DNA from: Sphingobacterium multivorum
Lineage (GTDB): Bacteria > Bacteroidota > Bacteroidia > Sphingobacteriales > Sphingobacteriaceae
Assembly (NCBI RefSeq): GCF_900457465.1
Contig: NZ_UAUU01000002.1
Span: 310,001 to 374,000 of the forward strand
DNA: 64,000 bases
Direction of reading: 5' to 3'
In this document: piece after piece, positions 17,160 to 26,207 of the stretch
How the letters are laid out: each line of letters opens with the position of its first letter
Position numbering within the stretch: the first letter of the stretch is position 1
The notes under the pieces: generated by a model
Database searches by the model: none
The model's input: only the letters and a program-made list of their open reading frames with translations
What the model was told of the DNA's origin: nothing
Program-made: the position numbers and the translations under genes

Positions 17160-19091
17160 ATGGCAAAAAAACAAGAAGCAGAAAAAGAATTAGCAGCGAA
17201 AAACGCAGAGCTACAAGGTGCTGACACTAAAGTAGTGAAAGACACTGAAAAAATTGAATCAGAAGCTGATTCAAACTTAATCGACGAAATCAAATCAAAC
17301 ACTTGGATCACACCAGAAGGTGAATTTGACTGGGATGCAAATGATAAAGGTTTCGGAAATTATAGCGAAGCTGAACGCGCTAAACTTGAAGCACAATACG
17401 CAGATACTTTCAACCAAGTTAACCAAGGTGAAATTATTGAAGGTACTGTAGTTTCTATCAACAACAAAGACGTAGTCTTAAATGTTGGTTTCAAATCTGA
17501 CGGTTTAGTTTCTTTATCAGAATTCCGTGACTTACCAGAATTACAAGTTGGTGACAAAGTTGACGTATTCGTTGAATCTCAAGAAGATGCTAACGGTCAA
17601 TTAGTACTTTCTCGCAAACGTGCTAAAACTCAAAAATCTTGGGAAGCTATCAATGAGGCATTAGAAAATGATGCAATCATTACTGGTTTCGTTAAGAGCC
17701 GTACTAAAGGTGGTCTTATCGTTGATATCAAAGGTGTTGAAGCATTCTTACCTGGATCTCAAATCGATATCAAACCTATCCGTGACTACGATGTATACGT
17801 AGGTAAAACAATGGAATTCAAAGTTGTGAAAATCAACCACGAATTCAAAAACGTTGTCGTATCACACAAAGTATTAATTGAAAACGATTTAGAAAACCAA
17901 AAATCTGAAATCGTTGCTAAATTAGAAAAAGGTCAAGTATTAGAAGGAACAGTTAAAAATATCACTGATTTCGGTGTGTTCATCGATTTAGGTGGTGTTG
18001 ACGGTTTATTGCATATCACAGACATCTCTTGGGGTCGTATCGAGCATCCAAAAGAAGTTTTATCGTTAGATCAAACAATCAACGTTGTTGTATTAGACTT
18101 TGATGACGAGAAAAAACGTATCGCTTTAGGCTTGAAACAATTATCTGAGCATCCTTGGGAATCTTTAGATACTGCATTAGAAGTTGGTTCTAAAGTTAAA
18201 GGTAAAATCGTAACAGTTGCTGATTACGGTGCTTTCTTAGAAATCATCCCTGGTGTTGAAGGTTTGATCCACGTTTCTGAAATGTCTTGGTCACAAAACT
18301 TACGTTCTCCACAAGAGTTCTTGAAAGTTGGTGATGAGATCGAAGCGCAAATCTTAACGTTAGATCGCGATGAGCGTAAAATGAGCTTAGGTATCAAACA
18401 ATTGACTCCAGATCCTTGGAAAAATATCACTGAGCGTTACCCTGTAGGTTCTAAACAAACAGCTGTTGTTAAAAACATGACTAACTTCGGTGTATTTGTT
18501 GAATTGGAAGAAGGTATCGATGGTTTGATCCACATCTCTGATTTATCTTGGTCTAAAAAAATCAACCACCCTAACGAATTCACTAAAGTTGGTGAAACAT
18601 TAGACGTAGTTGTTTTAGAATTGGATGAAGAAAACCGTAAATTATCTTTAGGTCACAAACAATTGGAAGAAAACCCTTGGGATACTTTCGAAACGATCTT
18701 TACTGAAGGTTCTATCCACGAAGGTACTGTGATCAAAGTTGGTGACAAAGGTGATATCGTAGCTTTACAATATGGTGTTGAAGGTTTCTGTCCTTCTAAA
18801 CACTCTGTTAAAGAAGACGGTTCTTCATTGAAAGTTGATGAAGTTACTTCATTCAAAATCATCGAGTTCAACAAAGAGAACAAACGTTTGGTAATTTCTC
18901 ACTCTCGTATCTGGGAAGAAGAGAAAGAAGAAGCTCGCAAAGAAGAGTCTAACAGCCGTAAAAAAGACGCTAAAGCTGAGTCTTCAGCTGTGAAAAAAGT
19001 AAAAGATTCTGTTGAGAAATCTACTTTAGGCGACTTAGACGTATTAGCTCAATTGAAAGAGCAAATGGAAAATGATAAAAACGCTAAGTAA
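17160..19091 (+). CDS. rpsA: 30S ribosomal protein S1
   Basis: S1 binds mRNA on the small ribosomal subunit. The 643-residue protein holds six S1 (OB-fold) repeats from about residue 90 to 600; repeats three to five share the patterns GTVKNITDFGVFIDLGGVDGLLHITDISW and DRDERKMSLGIKQL. A charged N-terminal extension (AKKQEAEKELAAKN) and a Lys/Glu-rich C-terminal tail are usual in this phylum. The strong codon bias (TTA, GGT, CGT, AAA) fits very high expression. It has its own promoter, a structured leader with a GGAG and a strong terminator. Confidence 0.96.
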   Translation: MAKKQEAEKELAAKNAELQGADTKVVKDTEKIESEADSNLIDEIKSNTWITPEGEFDWDANDKGFGNYSEAERAKLEAQYADTFNQVNQGEIIEGTVVSINNKDVVLNVGFKSDGLVSLSEFRDLPELQVGDKVDVFVESQEDANGQLVLSRKRAKTQKSWEAINEALENDAIITGFVKSRTKGGLIVDIKGVEAFLPGSQIDIKPIRDYDVYVGKTMEFKVVKINHEFKNVVVSHKVLIENDLENQKSEIVAKLEKGQVLEGTVKNITDFGVFIDLGGVDGLLHITDISWGRIEHPKEVLSLDQTINVVVLDFDDEKKRIALGLKQLSEHPWESLDTALEVGSKVKGKIVTVADYGAFLEIIPGVEGLIHVSEMSWSQNLRSPQEFLKVGDEIEAQILTLDRDERKMSLGIKQLTPDPWKNITERYPVGSKQTAVVKNMTNFGVFVELEEGIDGLIHISDLSWSKKINHPNEFTKVGETLDVVVLELDEENRKLSLGHKQLEENPWDTFETIFTEGSIHEGTVIKVGDKGDIVALQYGVEGFCPSKHSVKEDGSSLKVDEVTSFKIIEFNKENKRLVISHSRIWEEEKEEARKEESNSRKKDAKAESSAVKKVKDSVEKSTLGDLDVLAQLKEQMENDKNAK

Positions 19092-19110
19092 TTAGCGATT
19101 TCAATCCATA

Positions 19111-19148
19111 AAAAGCGGCTGTTCCAAAAGAACAGCCGCTTTGCTTTT
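19111..19148 (+). terminator. Rho-independent terminator of rpsA
   Basis: AAAGCGGCTGTTC pairs perfectly with GAACAGCCGCTTT around CAAAA, followed by TTGCTTTT. It begins about 20 bases after the stop. Confidence 0.88.
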
Positions 19149-19171
19149 ATAGGGATGCTTTTGTAATTTTG
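19141..19171 (+). promoter_or_regulatory. Promoter of the sulfurtransferase gene
   Basis: TTG (19141-19143), within the rpsA terminator tail, and TAATTTTG (19164-19171) are separated by 20 bases. The -7 element ends 20 bases before the ATG. Confidence 0.65.
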
Positions 19172-19191
19172 TAGCAATAAACTTTATTGTT

Positions 19192-20031
19192 ATGTCATTC
19201 AAATCAGCCTTAATCAACCCCACCGAACTTCTGGAATCATTGGGACAGCATACAGACATTGTCCTCCTTGATTGCACCATCGACAAAGTTGGCCAATCCA
19301 TCAAGGACGCCAAGTTCGAAGTACTACCGCATTCTCAATTTTTTGACATCGAAGGGAAACTTTCGGATTCTACTTCTAAATTACCACATACCCTTGTATC
19401 GGCAGAAGTATTCGAACGGGAAATGCAACGCCTAGGAATCAATCAGGATAGTACCGTCGTGTTATATGACAGATGGGGTGTTTATTCAAGCCCAAGGGCA
19501 TGGTGGATGTTTAAGGTCATGGGTTTTGAGCAGGTATTTATTTTAAATGGTGGCGTCCCCGCTTGGAAAAAAAGTAAATTACCCCTCGTAGACCAGTATG
19601 CAGCTGCTGTAAAACCCGGTAACTTTAAAGCCCAATTTCAAGCCAACCATTATGCTGACAAAGAATATATCTTAACACATTATCGGGATGCTCAAGTGAA
19701 TATTTTTGACGCCAGAAGTAAAGGTCGATTTAGCGGTTTAGTCGCTGAACCCCGAAAAGGCCTTCATGGTGGGCATATCCCCCATTCCAAAAACCTCCCT
19801 TTCGAAGAATTATTTGATGGAATCGTTTATAAACCCCTTGATGAATTGAAACAGCAATTTGATCATTTTAATACTACCGGAAATGAATATGTATTCTCCT
19901 GTGGATCGGGTATCACGGCCTCAATCTTAGCATTTGCTTCTCATCTTGTTGGTCACGAGCAAATCCGCGTATACGATGGCTCTTGGTCAGAATGGGGTCG
20001 CGAAGAGCTCAATCTACCCATCGAAAAATAG
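19192..20031 (+). CDS. Thiosulfate/3-mercaptopyruvate sulfurtransferase (tandem rhodanese)
   Basis: A 279-residue protein of two rhodanese domains (about 8-130 inactive, 150-275 active). The active loop is Cys237-Gly-Ser-Gly-Ile-Thr; CGSGxT is typical of mercaptopyruvate sulfurtransferases, while thiosulfate enzymes usually have CRxGx(R/T). It should transfer sulfane sulfur to cyanide or thiols in the cytoplasm. WGVYSSPRAWWMFKVMGF and HGGHIPHSKNLPF are family blocks. Single gene with its own promoter; it ends two bases before the convergent recQ stop. Confidence 0.9.
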   Translation: MSFKSALINPTELLESLGQHTDIVLLDCTIDKVGQSIKDAKFEVLPHSQFFDIEGKLSDSTSKLPHTLVSAEVFEREMQRLGINQDSTVVLYDRWGVYSSPRAWWMFKVMGFEQVFILNGGVPAWKKSKLPLVDQYAAAVKPGNFKAQFQANHYADKEYILTHYRDAQVNIFDARSKGRFSGLVAEPRKGLHGGHIPHSKNLPFEELFDGIVYKPLDELKQQFDHFNTTGNEYVFSCGSGITASILAFASHLVGHEQIRVYDGSWSEWGREELNLPIEK

Positions 20032-20032
20032 T

Positions 20033-21934
20033 TTAAAACAAGGTATTCCAAGAGTAGAGATTATCCTCCAAGCGGATTTTTTCCGCATCCAGGAGATCGC
20101 GGATAATCTCTATTCTTTTCTTTTCTGTACCTATCGTCAAACTAGCCACCAAATCGTGAATGTTTTTAGCGCCAGCGAGCAAACTACTTTTGATTTCTGC
20201 TTTTATATCTGCGCGCTGCTTTTTCTGATGATTACGGATCAGACACAAATCGCATACTTCACAGAACCCCGCATTTTTTTCTCCAAAATATAACAACAGC
20301 GACTGACTGCGGCAATTGCTACGTTCAATATAACCGATCATGCCATTGACTTCTTCTTCTTTCACCTGATGGCGATCGCGAATAAAAATATGATCGATAT
20401 GCAGGTGTTTGTAATCGACGCGGTTCTGCAAAAAGGTCAATTGTGGCGCATCTGTAGAAGGCAGATAACTCGCTATTTCCAATGACTCTAACGACTTCAA
20501 TAGCTCGACAACACGATCATAAGGCAGACCCAACTTACGTGCAAATTCGTATTCATTAATGAGGATATAGTTTTCAAATACACCACCATAGCTGCGTAAA
20601 ATAGCCTTAATGAGCTTATCATATTTTACATACTGCACCTGAACTTTATACAATTCGGCGCTATCAATTTCAAATTTAAACCGTGAGGGGATTGTGACAG
20701 CTTCGGACAAAACCAACCAAGTGTCCCGCTCCAGAAACTTCAGCGCATTCATAACAGGAACCAATGGCAGCTGATATTTTTTGGCAAAAGCAACAACATC
20801 AAAATCTACAGTCACTCCTTCTCCAGCACCATAGGGAATCTGAAAATGATTACACAGGTAATGATAGGTCTGTTGAATAAATGGAATATCAGGGAAGCTA
20901 GCTTGCAAATTATCGACAAGCTTCTGCTCATCTGTCTTTTGATAAAGAATAACGGGATAGGCCTTCTTGCCATCTCTTCCTGCCCTACCGGCTTCTTGAT
21001 AATAGGCCTCCAGTGAATCGGGCAAATCGAGGTGAATCACAAAACGCACATCAGGTTTATCAATTCCCATCCCAAACGCATTGGTAGCTACAATAACGCG
21101 AACAACATTTGTCATCCACCCTTGCTGTTTCTGATCCCGTTCCTGCCCCGAAAGTCCGGCATGGTAATAATCTGCCGAAATGCCGTTATTGACCAAAATA
21201 CGGGCTATCTCCTGCGTTTCTCGCCGGTTTCTGACATAGACAATACCGGATCCACCCAACTTATGTATAATCCGGACCATACGTCCCATCTTATCCTCTT
21301 CTTCAATGGCCATATACGCCAAATTGTCCCGGAGAAAGCTTTTGACAAATACATTTTCTTTCGGAAAGCTCAGTTTCTGTTGTATATCGCTGATGACACG
21401 CTCCGTTGCGGTCGCTGTAAGGGCCAGAAAAGGCACCTTGGGATGCAGTTCCCGTAATTTAGCAAGTTCTAAATAGGGCGGTCTAAAATCATATCCCCAT
21501 TGAGAAATACAATGTGCTTCGTCTATCGCAAATAGATTTACATTCATAAATCGTATGCGCTCCCTTACTACATCATTGTACAATCTTTCAGGAGAAAGAT
21601 AGAGAAATTTTATTTGCCCATAGACGCAATTATCCAAGGTAATATCCACCTCCCTCTTCCGCATTCCAGCATATATTGCGACCGCCTGAATTCCATTTTT
21701 TTTCAAATGTTCAACCTGGTCTTTCATCAATGCGATAAGCGGTGTAACGACAATACAAATCCCTTCTCGCATCAAGGCAGGTACTTGAAAACAGATCGAC
21801 TTCCCTCCGCCAGTTGGCAACAAAGCCAAAGTATCTTTACCTGAAATGACCGATTGAATAATTTCTTCCTGCAGGGGTCTAAATGAATCGAATCCCCAGT
21901 ATTGCCTTAAGATTGATATACTATCTTGCGTCAT
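20033..21934 (-). CDS. recQ: RecQ-family ATP-dependent DNA helicase
   Basis: A 633-residue 3'-5' helicase acting in recombination and fork repair. Walker A is LLPTGGGKSICFQVP (about 38-52), DEAH lies in FAIDEAHCISQWGYDFRPPYLEL, and motif VI in YYQEAGRAGRDGKKAYPVILY. A C-terminal Zn site (CRSQSLLLYFGEKNAGFCEVCDLC) is present, with a short winged-helix end and no obvious HRDC domain. This short form is common in Bacteroidota beside full-length RecQ. It is the last gene of a three-gene unit: its ATG overlaps the comEC stop (ATGA), and AAGGAG, encoded in the last comEC codons, lies five bases before the ATG. Confidence 0.9.
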   Translation of the reverse strand: MTQDSISILRQYWGFDSFRPLQEEIIQSVISGKDTLALLPTGGGKSICFQVPALMREGICIVVTPLIALMKDQVEHLKKNGIQAVAIYAGMRKREVDITLDNCVYGQIKFLYLSPERLYNDVVRERIRFMNVNLFAIDEAHCISQWGYDFRPPYLELAKLRELHPKVPFLALTATATERVISDIQQKLSFPKENVFVKSFLRDNLAYMAIEEEDKMGRMVRIIHKLGGSGIVYVRNRRETQEIARILVNNGISADYYHAGLSGQERDQKQQGWMTNVVRVIVATNAFGMGIDKPDVRFVIHLDLPDSLEAYYQEAGRAGRDGKKAYPVILYQKTDEQKLVDNLQASFPDIPFIQQTYHYLCNHFQIPYGAGEGVTVDFDVVAFAKKYQLPLVPVMNALKFLERDTWLVLSEAVTIPSRFKFEIDSAELYKVQVQYVKYDKLIKAILRSYGGVFENYILINEYEFARKLGLPYDRVVELLKSLESLEIASYLPSTDAPQLTFLQNRVDYKHLHIDHIFIRDRHQVKEEEVNGMIGYIERSNCRSQSLLLYFGEKNAGFCEVCDLCLIRNHQKKQRADIKAEIKSSLLAGAKNIHDLVASLTIGTEKKRIEIIRDLLDAEKIRLEDNLYSWNTLF

Positions 21935-24015
21935 AAATTCTCCTTATCCCAAACATACGCAAAATTATCTTTCATGAGATAATTCTGTATCCCCAAACTA
22001 TCTAACGTACGTTGTATATGCTTGGATTTTTCCTGTGAATTGGATCCATCCAGTATAACAAGTTTTGGTCTAATTTGCCTCAATAATCGGGGTAAACCAT
22101 TTAATAAATTTTTCCTAACGATAACGAGGTCAGCATGTGGCATAGTTTCTACGGCATGGCACAGAATAGCGATTTTACCCAAGGGGAGCGTAACAAGATA
22201 GTTTTTACGCTCCTGGCCATGCAAAGCCACAAACTGAACTTCTTCTTTCGTCAATAATTGAATTTCTCTTCCACATGCATATTGCAAGCCCCGGGCTTGC
22301 AAAGAATCAAATGTGCTGTAAATGATACCGCGCCCACCTTTGAAATAACCGATCGTCAACTCTTGTTTCGTATTATAGACCCGAAATCGTTCTGCATCTT
22401 TATTTTCTAAGCGTTTTTGCACAGTGATCAATAGCATTCCAATTGCACAGCATCCCCCTAACCAAACGTATTTTTTATCTTTCCACTGAAAAGCATATAA
22501 ACAAGAAAACAGTGCAAAATAGGTCAAAAATAGGAGTTCAAGCCCCATAGGATCAACTTTTATTGTTGAAAAAGCCCAACGGTCAATACATTTCAAACCG
22601 TATAAGATGAAAGCAATGAGATGCTCCAAGAGCAAACCCATTAAATCGTTAATCCCCTCCATTGGATTAATTGTCATGATAAAACCGAGATACATCGCTA
22701 GGGTTGAAGGAAAATCGACTAATAAGTTGGCTACCAGAAAATAAGTTGGGAATTGCCCAAAATAATAAAGGCTCAGTGGTGTCGTCAGTATTTGCGCAGC
22801 AACGGAAACAGCCAATGTATCTCTCAAAAGCCGTAATATCGGTCTTTTGACCGGAAGGAATGCTTCGACAAGCGGCGAGCATATCGTCATACCCAAAACA
22901 GCTAAAAAGGACAGCTGAAAACCCACATCAGCAACCGCCCTTGGAACGACCAGCAGAATCAACACTGCGGCAATAATAAGCGAATTGAGCGTTGAAAAGC
23001 CTCGTTTAAAATGCTGTGCACAGAGTACAAAACTAATCATAATAGCCGCCCGCGTAATGGGCGGATCAAGCCCTGCAATAAAAGCATATATCCAGATCAT
23101 ACTCCATAATAAAATTAGGGGCAGCCATCTGAGATAGGAAGGCCAGGCAATTCGTTTGAAAATAAGGGATAAAAACCCGAATAAAACAGCAACATGCATT
23201 CCCGATACACTTAACACATGTATCGTTCCCGTATTGGTGAAGGCCTGTATGCTTTCGGCACTGATATCGCTCCGCGAACCATATAATAAAGCTGACACAA
23301 TAGCAAAGTTCTCATCCCCTTTAATATGGGGTCGAAGCTTGAGCAAAAAATATCTTCTCATTTGTAAAGCGAGCGCAATCAACGAAAAAGTCGTTGTTTC
23401 TTGCCGGCTGATCAGCTTGTACTGACCAGAGACTGCGAAAAGTTCATGGTAGACATGCTGCCTTTTCAAATACGCCCTATAATCAAACTCCATTGGATTG
23501 AATGGCGGAGCTATTTCCCGGGGCTGACCTTTTAACCACAATAGGTCACCAAACTGCAGCGTATTCTTCTGGCTGGATTTTAGGGATAACATGAGTCTAC
23601 CTGTCGTTTCTATAAATTCACCTTTTTGGTAAGCCCCTATTATCTCTGCCGAAAACCGAATGATACCCCGCTTCACTTTGGGCTCTTCAATAATTTTGAC
23701 CACATAACGATCTGTCATTATATGGGAGAAATGACCGATTGCAACCAAAGGGTCCTCGCGCCAAAATTGGAAGATCCCAAATAATACAATAGATACATAA
23801 TACCCGCAGGTATACCCGTATTTGCGAATTGTACCATTAAAAAAATAACTAATTATCGTTAACAGAGTCATCACAACCAATACCTGCTGTATATATTGAA
23901 AAATAGGGCGCGAAATCGGTATTTTAGGAGCGAAAAGAAGTGTCGCAATATATAAAATAGCTATTTTAAGAATTGGCAGCCGCTCTAATCTTTGTGTAAA
24001 ACTTAGCTCTTTCAT
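21931..24015 (-). CDS. comEC: ComEC/Rec2-family DNA uptake channel
   Basis: ComEC carries single-stranded DNA through the inner membrane during transformation. The 694-residue protein has N-terminal membrane segments, an OB-like DUF4131 region (about 60-190), and the Competence domain with GTIHVLSVSGMHVAVLFGFLSL and AGLDPPITRAAIMISFVLCAQH. The C-terminal part (about 520-694), where many ComEC proteins carry a metallo-beta-lactamase-like nuclease, has no HxHxDH motif. The ATG at 24015 overlaps the upstream stop as ATGA, and its own stop overlaps recQ the same way, so the three genes are translationally coupled. Confidence 0.9.
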   Translation of the reverse strand: MKELSFTQRLERLPILKIAILYIATLLFAPKIPISRPIFQYIQQVLVVMTLLTIISYFFNGTIRKYGYTCGYYVSIVLFGIFQFWREDPLVAIGHFSHIMTDRYVVKIIEEPKVKRGIIRFSAEIIGAYQKGEFIETTGRLMLSLKSSQKNTLQFGDLLWLKGQPREIAPPFNPMEFDYRAYLKRQHVYHELFAVSGQYKLISRQETTTFSLIALALQMRRYFLLKLRPHIKGDENFAIVSALLYGSRSDISAESIQAFTNTGTIHVLSVSGMHVAVLFGFLSLIFKRIAWPSYLRWLPLILLWSMIWIYAFIAGLDPPITRAAIMISFVLCAQHFKRGFSTLNSLIIAAVLILLVVPRAVADVGFQLSFLAVLGMTICSPLVEAFLPVKRPILRLLRDTLAVSVAAQILTTPLSLYYFGQFPTYFLVANLLVDFPSTLAMYLGFIMTINPMEGINDLMGLLLEHLIAFILYGLKCIDRWAFSTIKVDPMGLELLFLTYFALFSCLYAFQWKDKKYVWLGGCCAIGMLLITVQKRLENKDAERFRVYNTKQELTIGYFKGGRGIIYSTFDSLQARGLQYACGREIQLLTKEEVQFVALHGQERKNYLVTLPLGKIAILCHAVETMPHADLVIVRKNLLNGLPRLLRQIRPKLVILDGSNSQEKSKHIQRTLDSLGIQNYLMKDNFAYVWDKENL

Positions 24016-26048
24016 AACTGCCACCGCAACTGTACCTTAACCTCGGATTTTCTATTGCCCTCAATTTGGTCTAATCCAGTCCCGATATGCTCTCGTCGCG
24101 GATAATAATAGACCCCATATTTGGTCCATACCTGAAGATGGCGACTTAATCGATACTGTAGGTTGAAATACATTCTCCATCCCCTTGTATTGTACATTCC
24201 AAACCCAGAGGCATATAATACGTCTCGCTCATAAGCATAGATCCGATTGTCATAACTTGCCGCTTCGAAATACGCAATCCGCATATTCGACTGCAATTTT
24301 CCAGTGGTAGACTTCCAAAGTATATCCTGATAATACATATATCCGAAACTATTTTCCTGATACTCTTTTTGGAATAAATTGGCTTCTACCCGGGAGCGAA
24401 TAGTCCATATTGAACTTAGGCGGTATTGAAATTCTATCCTGAACTGCTGTTTGCCGGTATTCACAAGCCCATGCTCGGTTTGCCCCTCTCCCTGGTAGTT
24501 CACTTGTTTCAATCGGTTGCGATAGCGCAACGAAAGTTGGCCTTTTTTGTACCACATGTAACTCAGCTGGCTAAAGAAATCGGCGCCTGTAGATAACGTA
24601 TCAGCCTGATACTTTGCTCCTGGAAAACGAAATACATCGGCATAATTCGACCAGAGCAATTTTCTTCCCAGTTGATAGGTAAGTCCGCAATAAACACCCT
24701 GTTCGTTGGAGCTGTTATCCGATTCACCAAATCCTTGTCCATAAAAAGTATGAAAATTCTTCTTGTAGTCCCGAAGCAATATAACCGATGATAAACGTGG
24801 ATGTAAACTTATGATAGCTCCTGTCAATAATGCTGAACCGCCATCGATACTATTGGCATATTCACCAAATAAATACGTGTTTCGAATCGTATAGTTTACA
24901 TATAAACTTATATTTCGGAGCAAATCACCTTCAAAGTCCGCCTCTTGCTGTATAGCATTGCCTTTTGTTTTAAAGGCATTCAATTGAGTCTGATTGAAAT
25001 GAATACCCATTTTGATCCGTTTATAGCGCCACAATAGATTCAGTCCATAGGCTAGTTGCGATGCGGCATGACGGTATTGCTGTTCGGTTGCTGTCCGATG
25101 CAGTCCGGTACTCGCGATTGTTGAAATCGTAGCAGGAGAAGCGATACGGTTAACTTTTCCATCAATGGATCGATAGGAGATATAGGGTGTAACCTCAAAT
25201 TGACCGATCTGTAGTGTCCCGGCAATGCCCCGCATAAAATTTGCCTCATTTAAGGAAGTATATGACTTTACTCCAATCCCTTGTCTTGCTGTATGCTGTA
25301 CCAATCCCCCTTTTCCAAAATTCAAACCGTTCCACATACTGAGCCCTTGTCCGAATTGCAAAGCATAGTCGCCGATTACGATATTCCTGAAACGGCCAAA
25401 ATGCTTTATCGATACACTTAGGCTATAGAAATCAAATCCCATTTTTTGTTTATCCCTAAAAAAGGGCTCCCCGGCATCTTTCTCCATATTGACCGCTAAT
25501 TGAACCACAGCGTTCAATTGGGCTCTATACCTAAAAGCATAGCGATTGGCATCGCCGAGATAATGGGATTTCGTCGTATCGACAATACGGTACCCTTTTG
25601 CTTTTTCGAGTGTCCGGGCATATCGTACCGTAAATTCCTGTTTAAAATTTCTCGATTTCAGGGTTTCAAGAGGAGATCCGGGGCCTACCCTCACAAAAGG
25701 TAACAGTAAACTGATTACACGCTCATTAAATCCTTCAATAGACTGTAGTTCAAGCACGTCAATAAAATTTCCTGAAATGGTCCTATGCTCCAGTAGACGC
25801 TCGATCAATAAAGGGTCCAAAAACTGTAATTCTGTGAGTTCTCTTCCATCCGTTTTGTTGAGATCGATCGGGTGTTTGAGATAATGATACCACTTTTCAG
25901 TGAATTCACTCAAATCAGCATCTGCTGCGAGCTCATCCGATAAGCTTTCAAATAAATCTTGGAGATCGATTTTTTCATTTGTTTGCGCCAAACAGGTTAT
26001 TCCAATAAAACAACCTATAAAGAGCAAAATTTTGCTACAATATTTCAT
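24012..26048 (-). CDS. Helix-hairpin-helix outer-membrane protein (ComEA-like N-terminus)
   Basis: The 678-residue protein has a signal peptide (cleaved near residue 21, CLAQ). A helix-hairpin-helix region at about 58-120 (PIDLNKTDGRELTELQFLDPLLIERLLEH, SIEGFNERVISLLLPFV) is followed by some 540 residues of alternating Tyr/aromatic beta strands ending in VKVQLRWQL, a typical outer-membrane barrel end. ComEA uses the same HhH motif to bind incoming double-stranded DNA, and comEC lies directly downstream with an ATGA overlap. I infer a role in DNA uptake at the outer membrane; this is not proven by sequence. Confidence 0.78.
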   Translation of the reverse strand: MKYCSKILLFIGCFIGITCLAQTNEKIDLQDLFESLSDELAADADLSEFTEKWYHYLKHPIDLNKTDGRELTELQFLDPLLIERLLEHRTISGNFIDVLELQSIEGFNERVISLLLPFVRVGPGSPLETLKSRNFKQEFTVRYARTLEKAKGYRIVDTTKSHYLGDANRYAFRYRAQLNAVVQLAVNMEKDAGEPFFRDKQKMGFDFYSLSVSIKHFGRFRNIVIGDYALQFGQGLSMWNGLNFGKGGLVQHTARQGIGVKSYTSLNEANFMRGIAGTLQIGQFEVTPYISYRSIDGKVNRIASPATISTIASTGLHRTATEQQYRHAASQLAYGLNLLWRYKRIKMGIHFNQTQLNAFKTKGNAIQQEADFEGDLLRNISLYVNYTIRNTYLFGEYANSIDGGSALLTGAIISLHPRLSSVILLRDYKKNFHTFYGQGFGESDNSSNEQGVYCGLTYQLGRKLLWSNYADVFRFPGAKYQADTLSTGADFFSQLSYMWYKKGQLSLRYRNRLKQVNYQGEGQTEHGLVNTGKQQFRIEFQYRLSSIWTIRSRVEANLFQKEYQENSFGYMYYQDILWKSTTGKLQSNMRIAYFEAASYDNRIYAYERDVLYASGFGMYNTRGWRMYFNLQYRLSRHLQVWTKYGVYYYPRREHIGTGLDQIEGNRKSEVKVQLRWQL

Positions 26049-26148
26049 AATAGGTTTTAATTAATATTGGCTAAATGCTAGGCGATGAACCCTTTATCCC
26101 GGCAGAAAAACGATTCACTCCTATGAAATTAGGAAATATAAAAGAATA

Positions 26149-26184
26149 AAAAAAGCCTGATGAAAAAATTTCATCAAGCTTTTT
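26149..26184 (-). terminator. Rho-independent terminator of gyrB
   Basis: On the minus strand a stem formed by GCTTGATGAAA and TTTCATCAGGC is followed by a T-run. It lies about 25 bases after the gyrB stop. Confidence 0.8.
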
Positions 26185-26207
26185 CTATTCTTTTATGATC
26201 AGATCAA

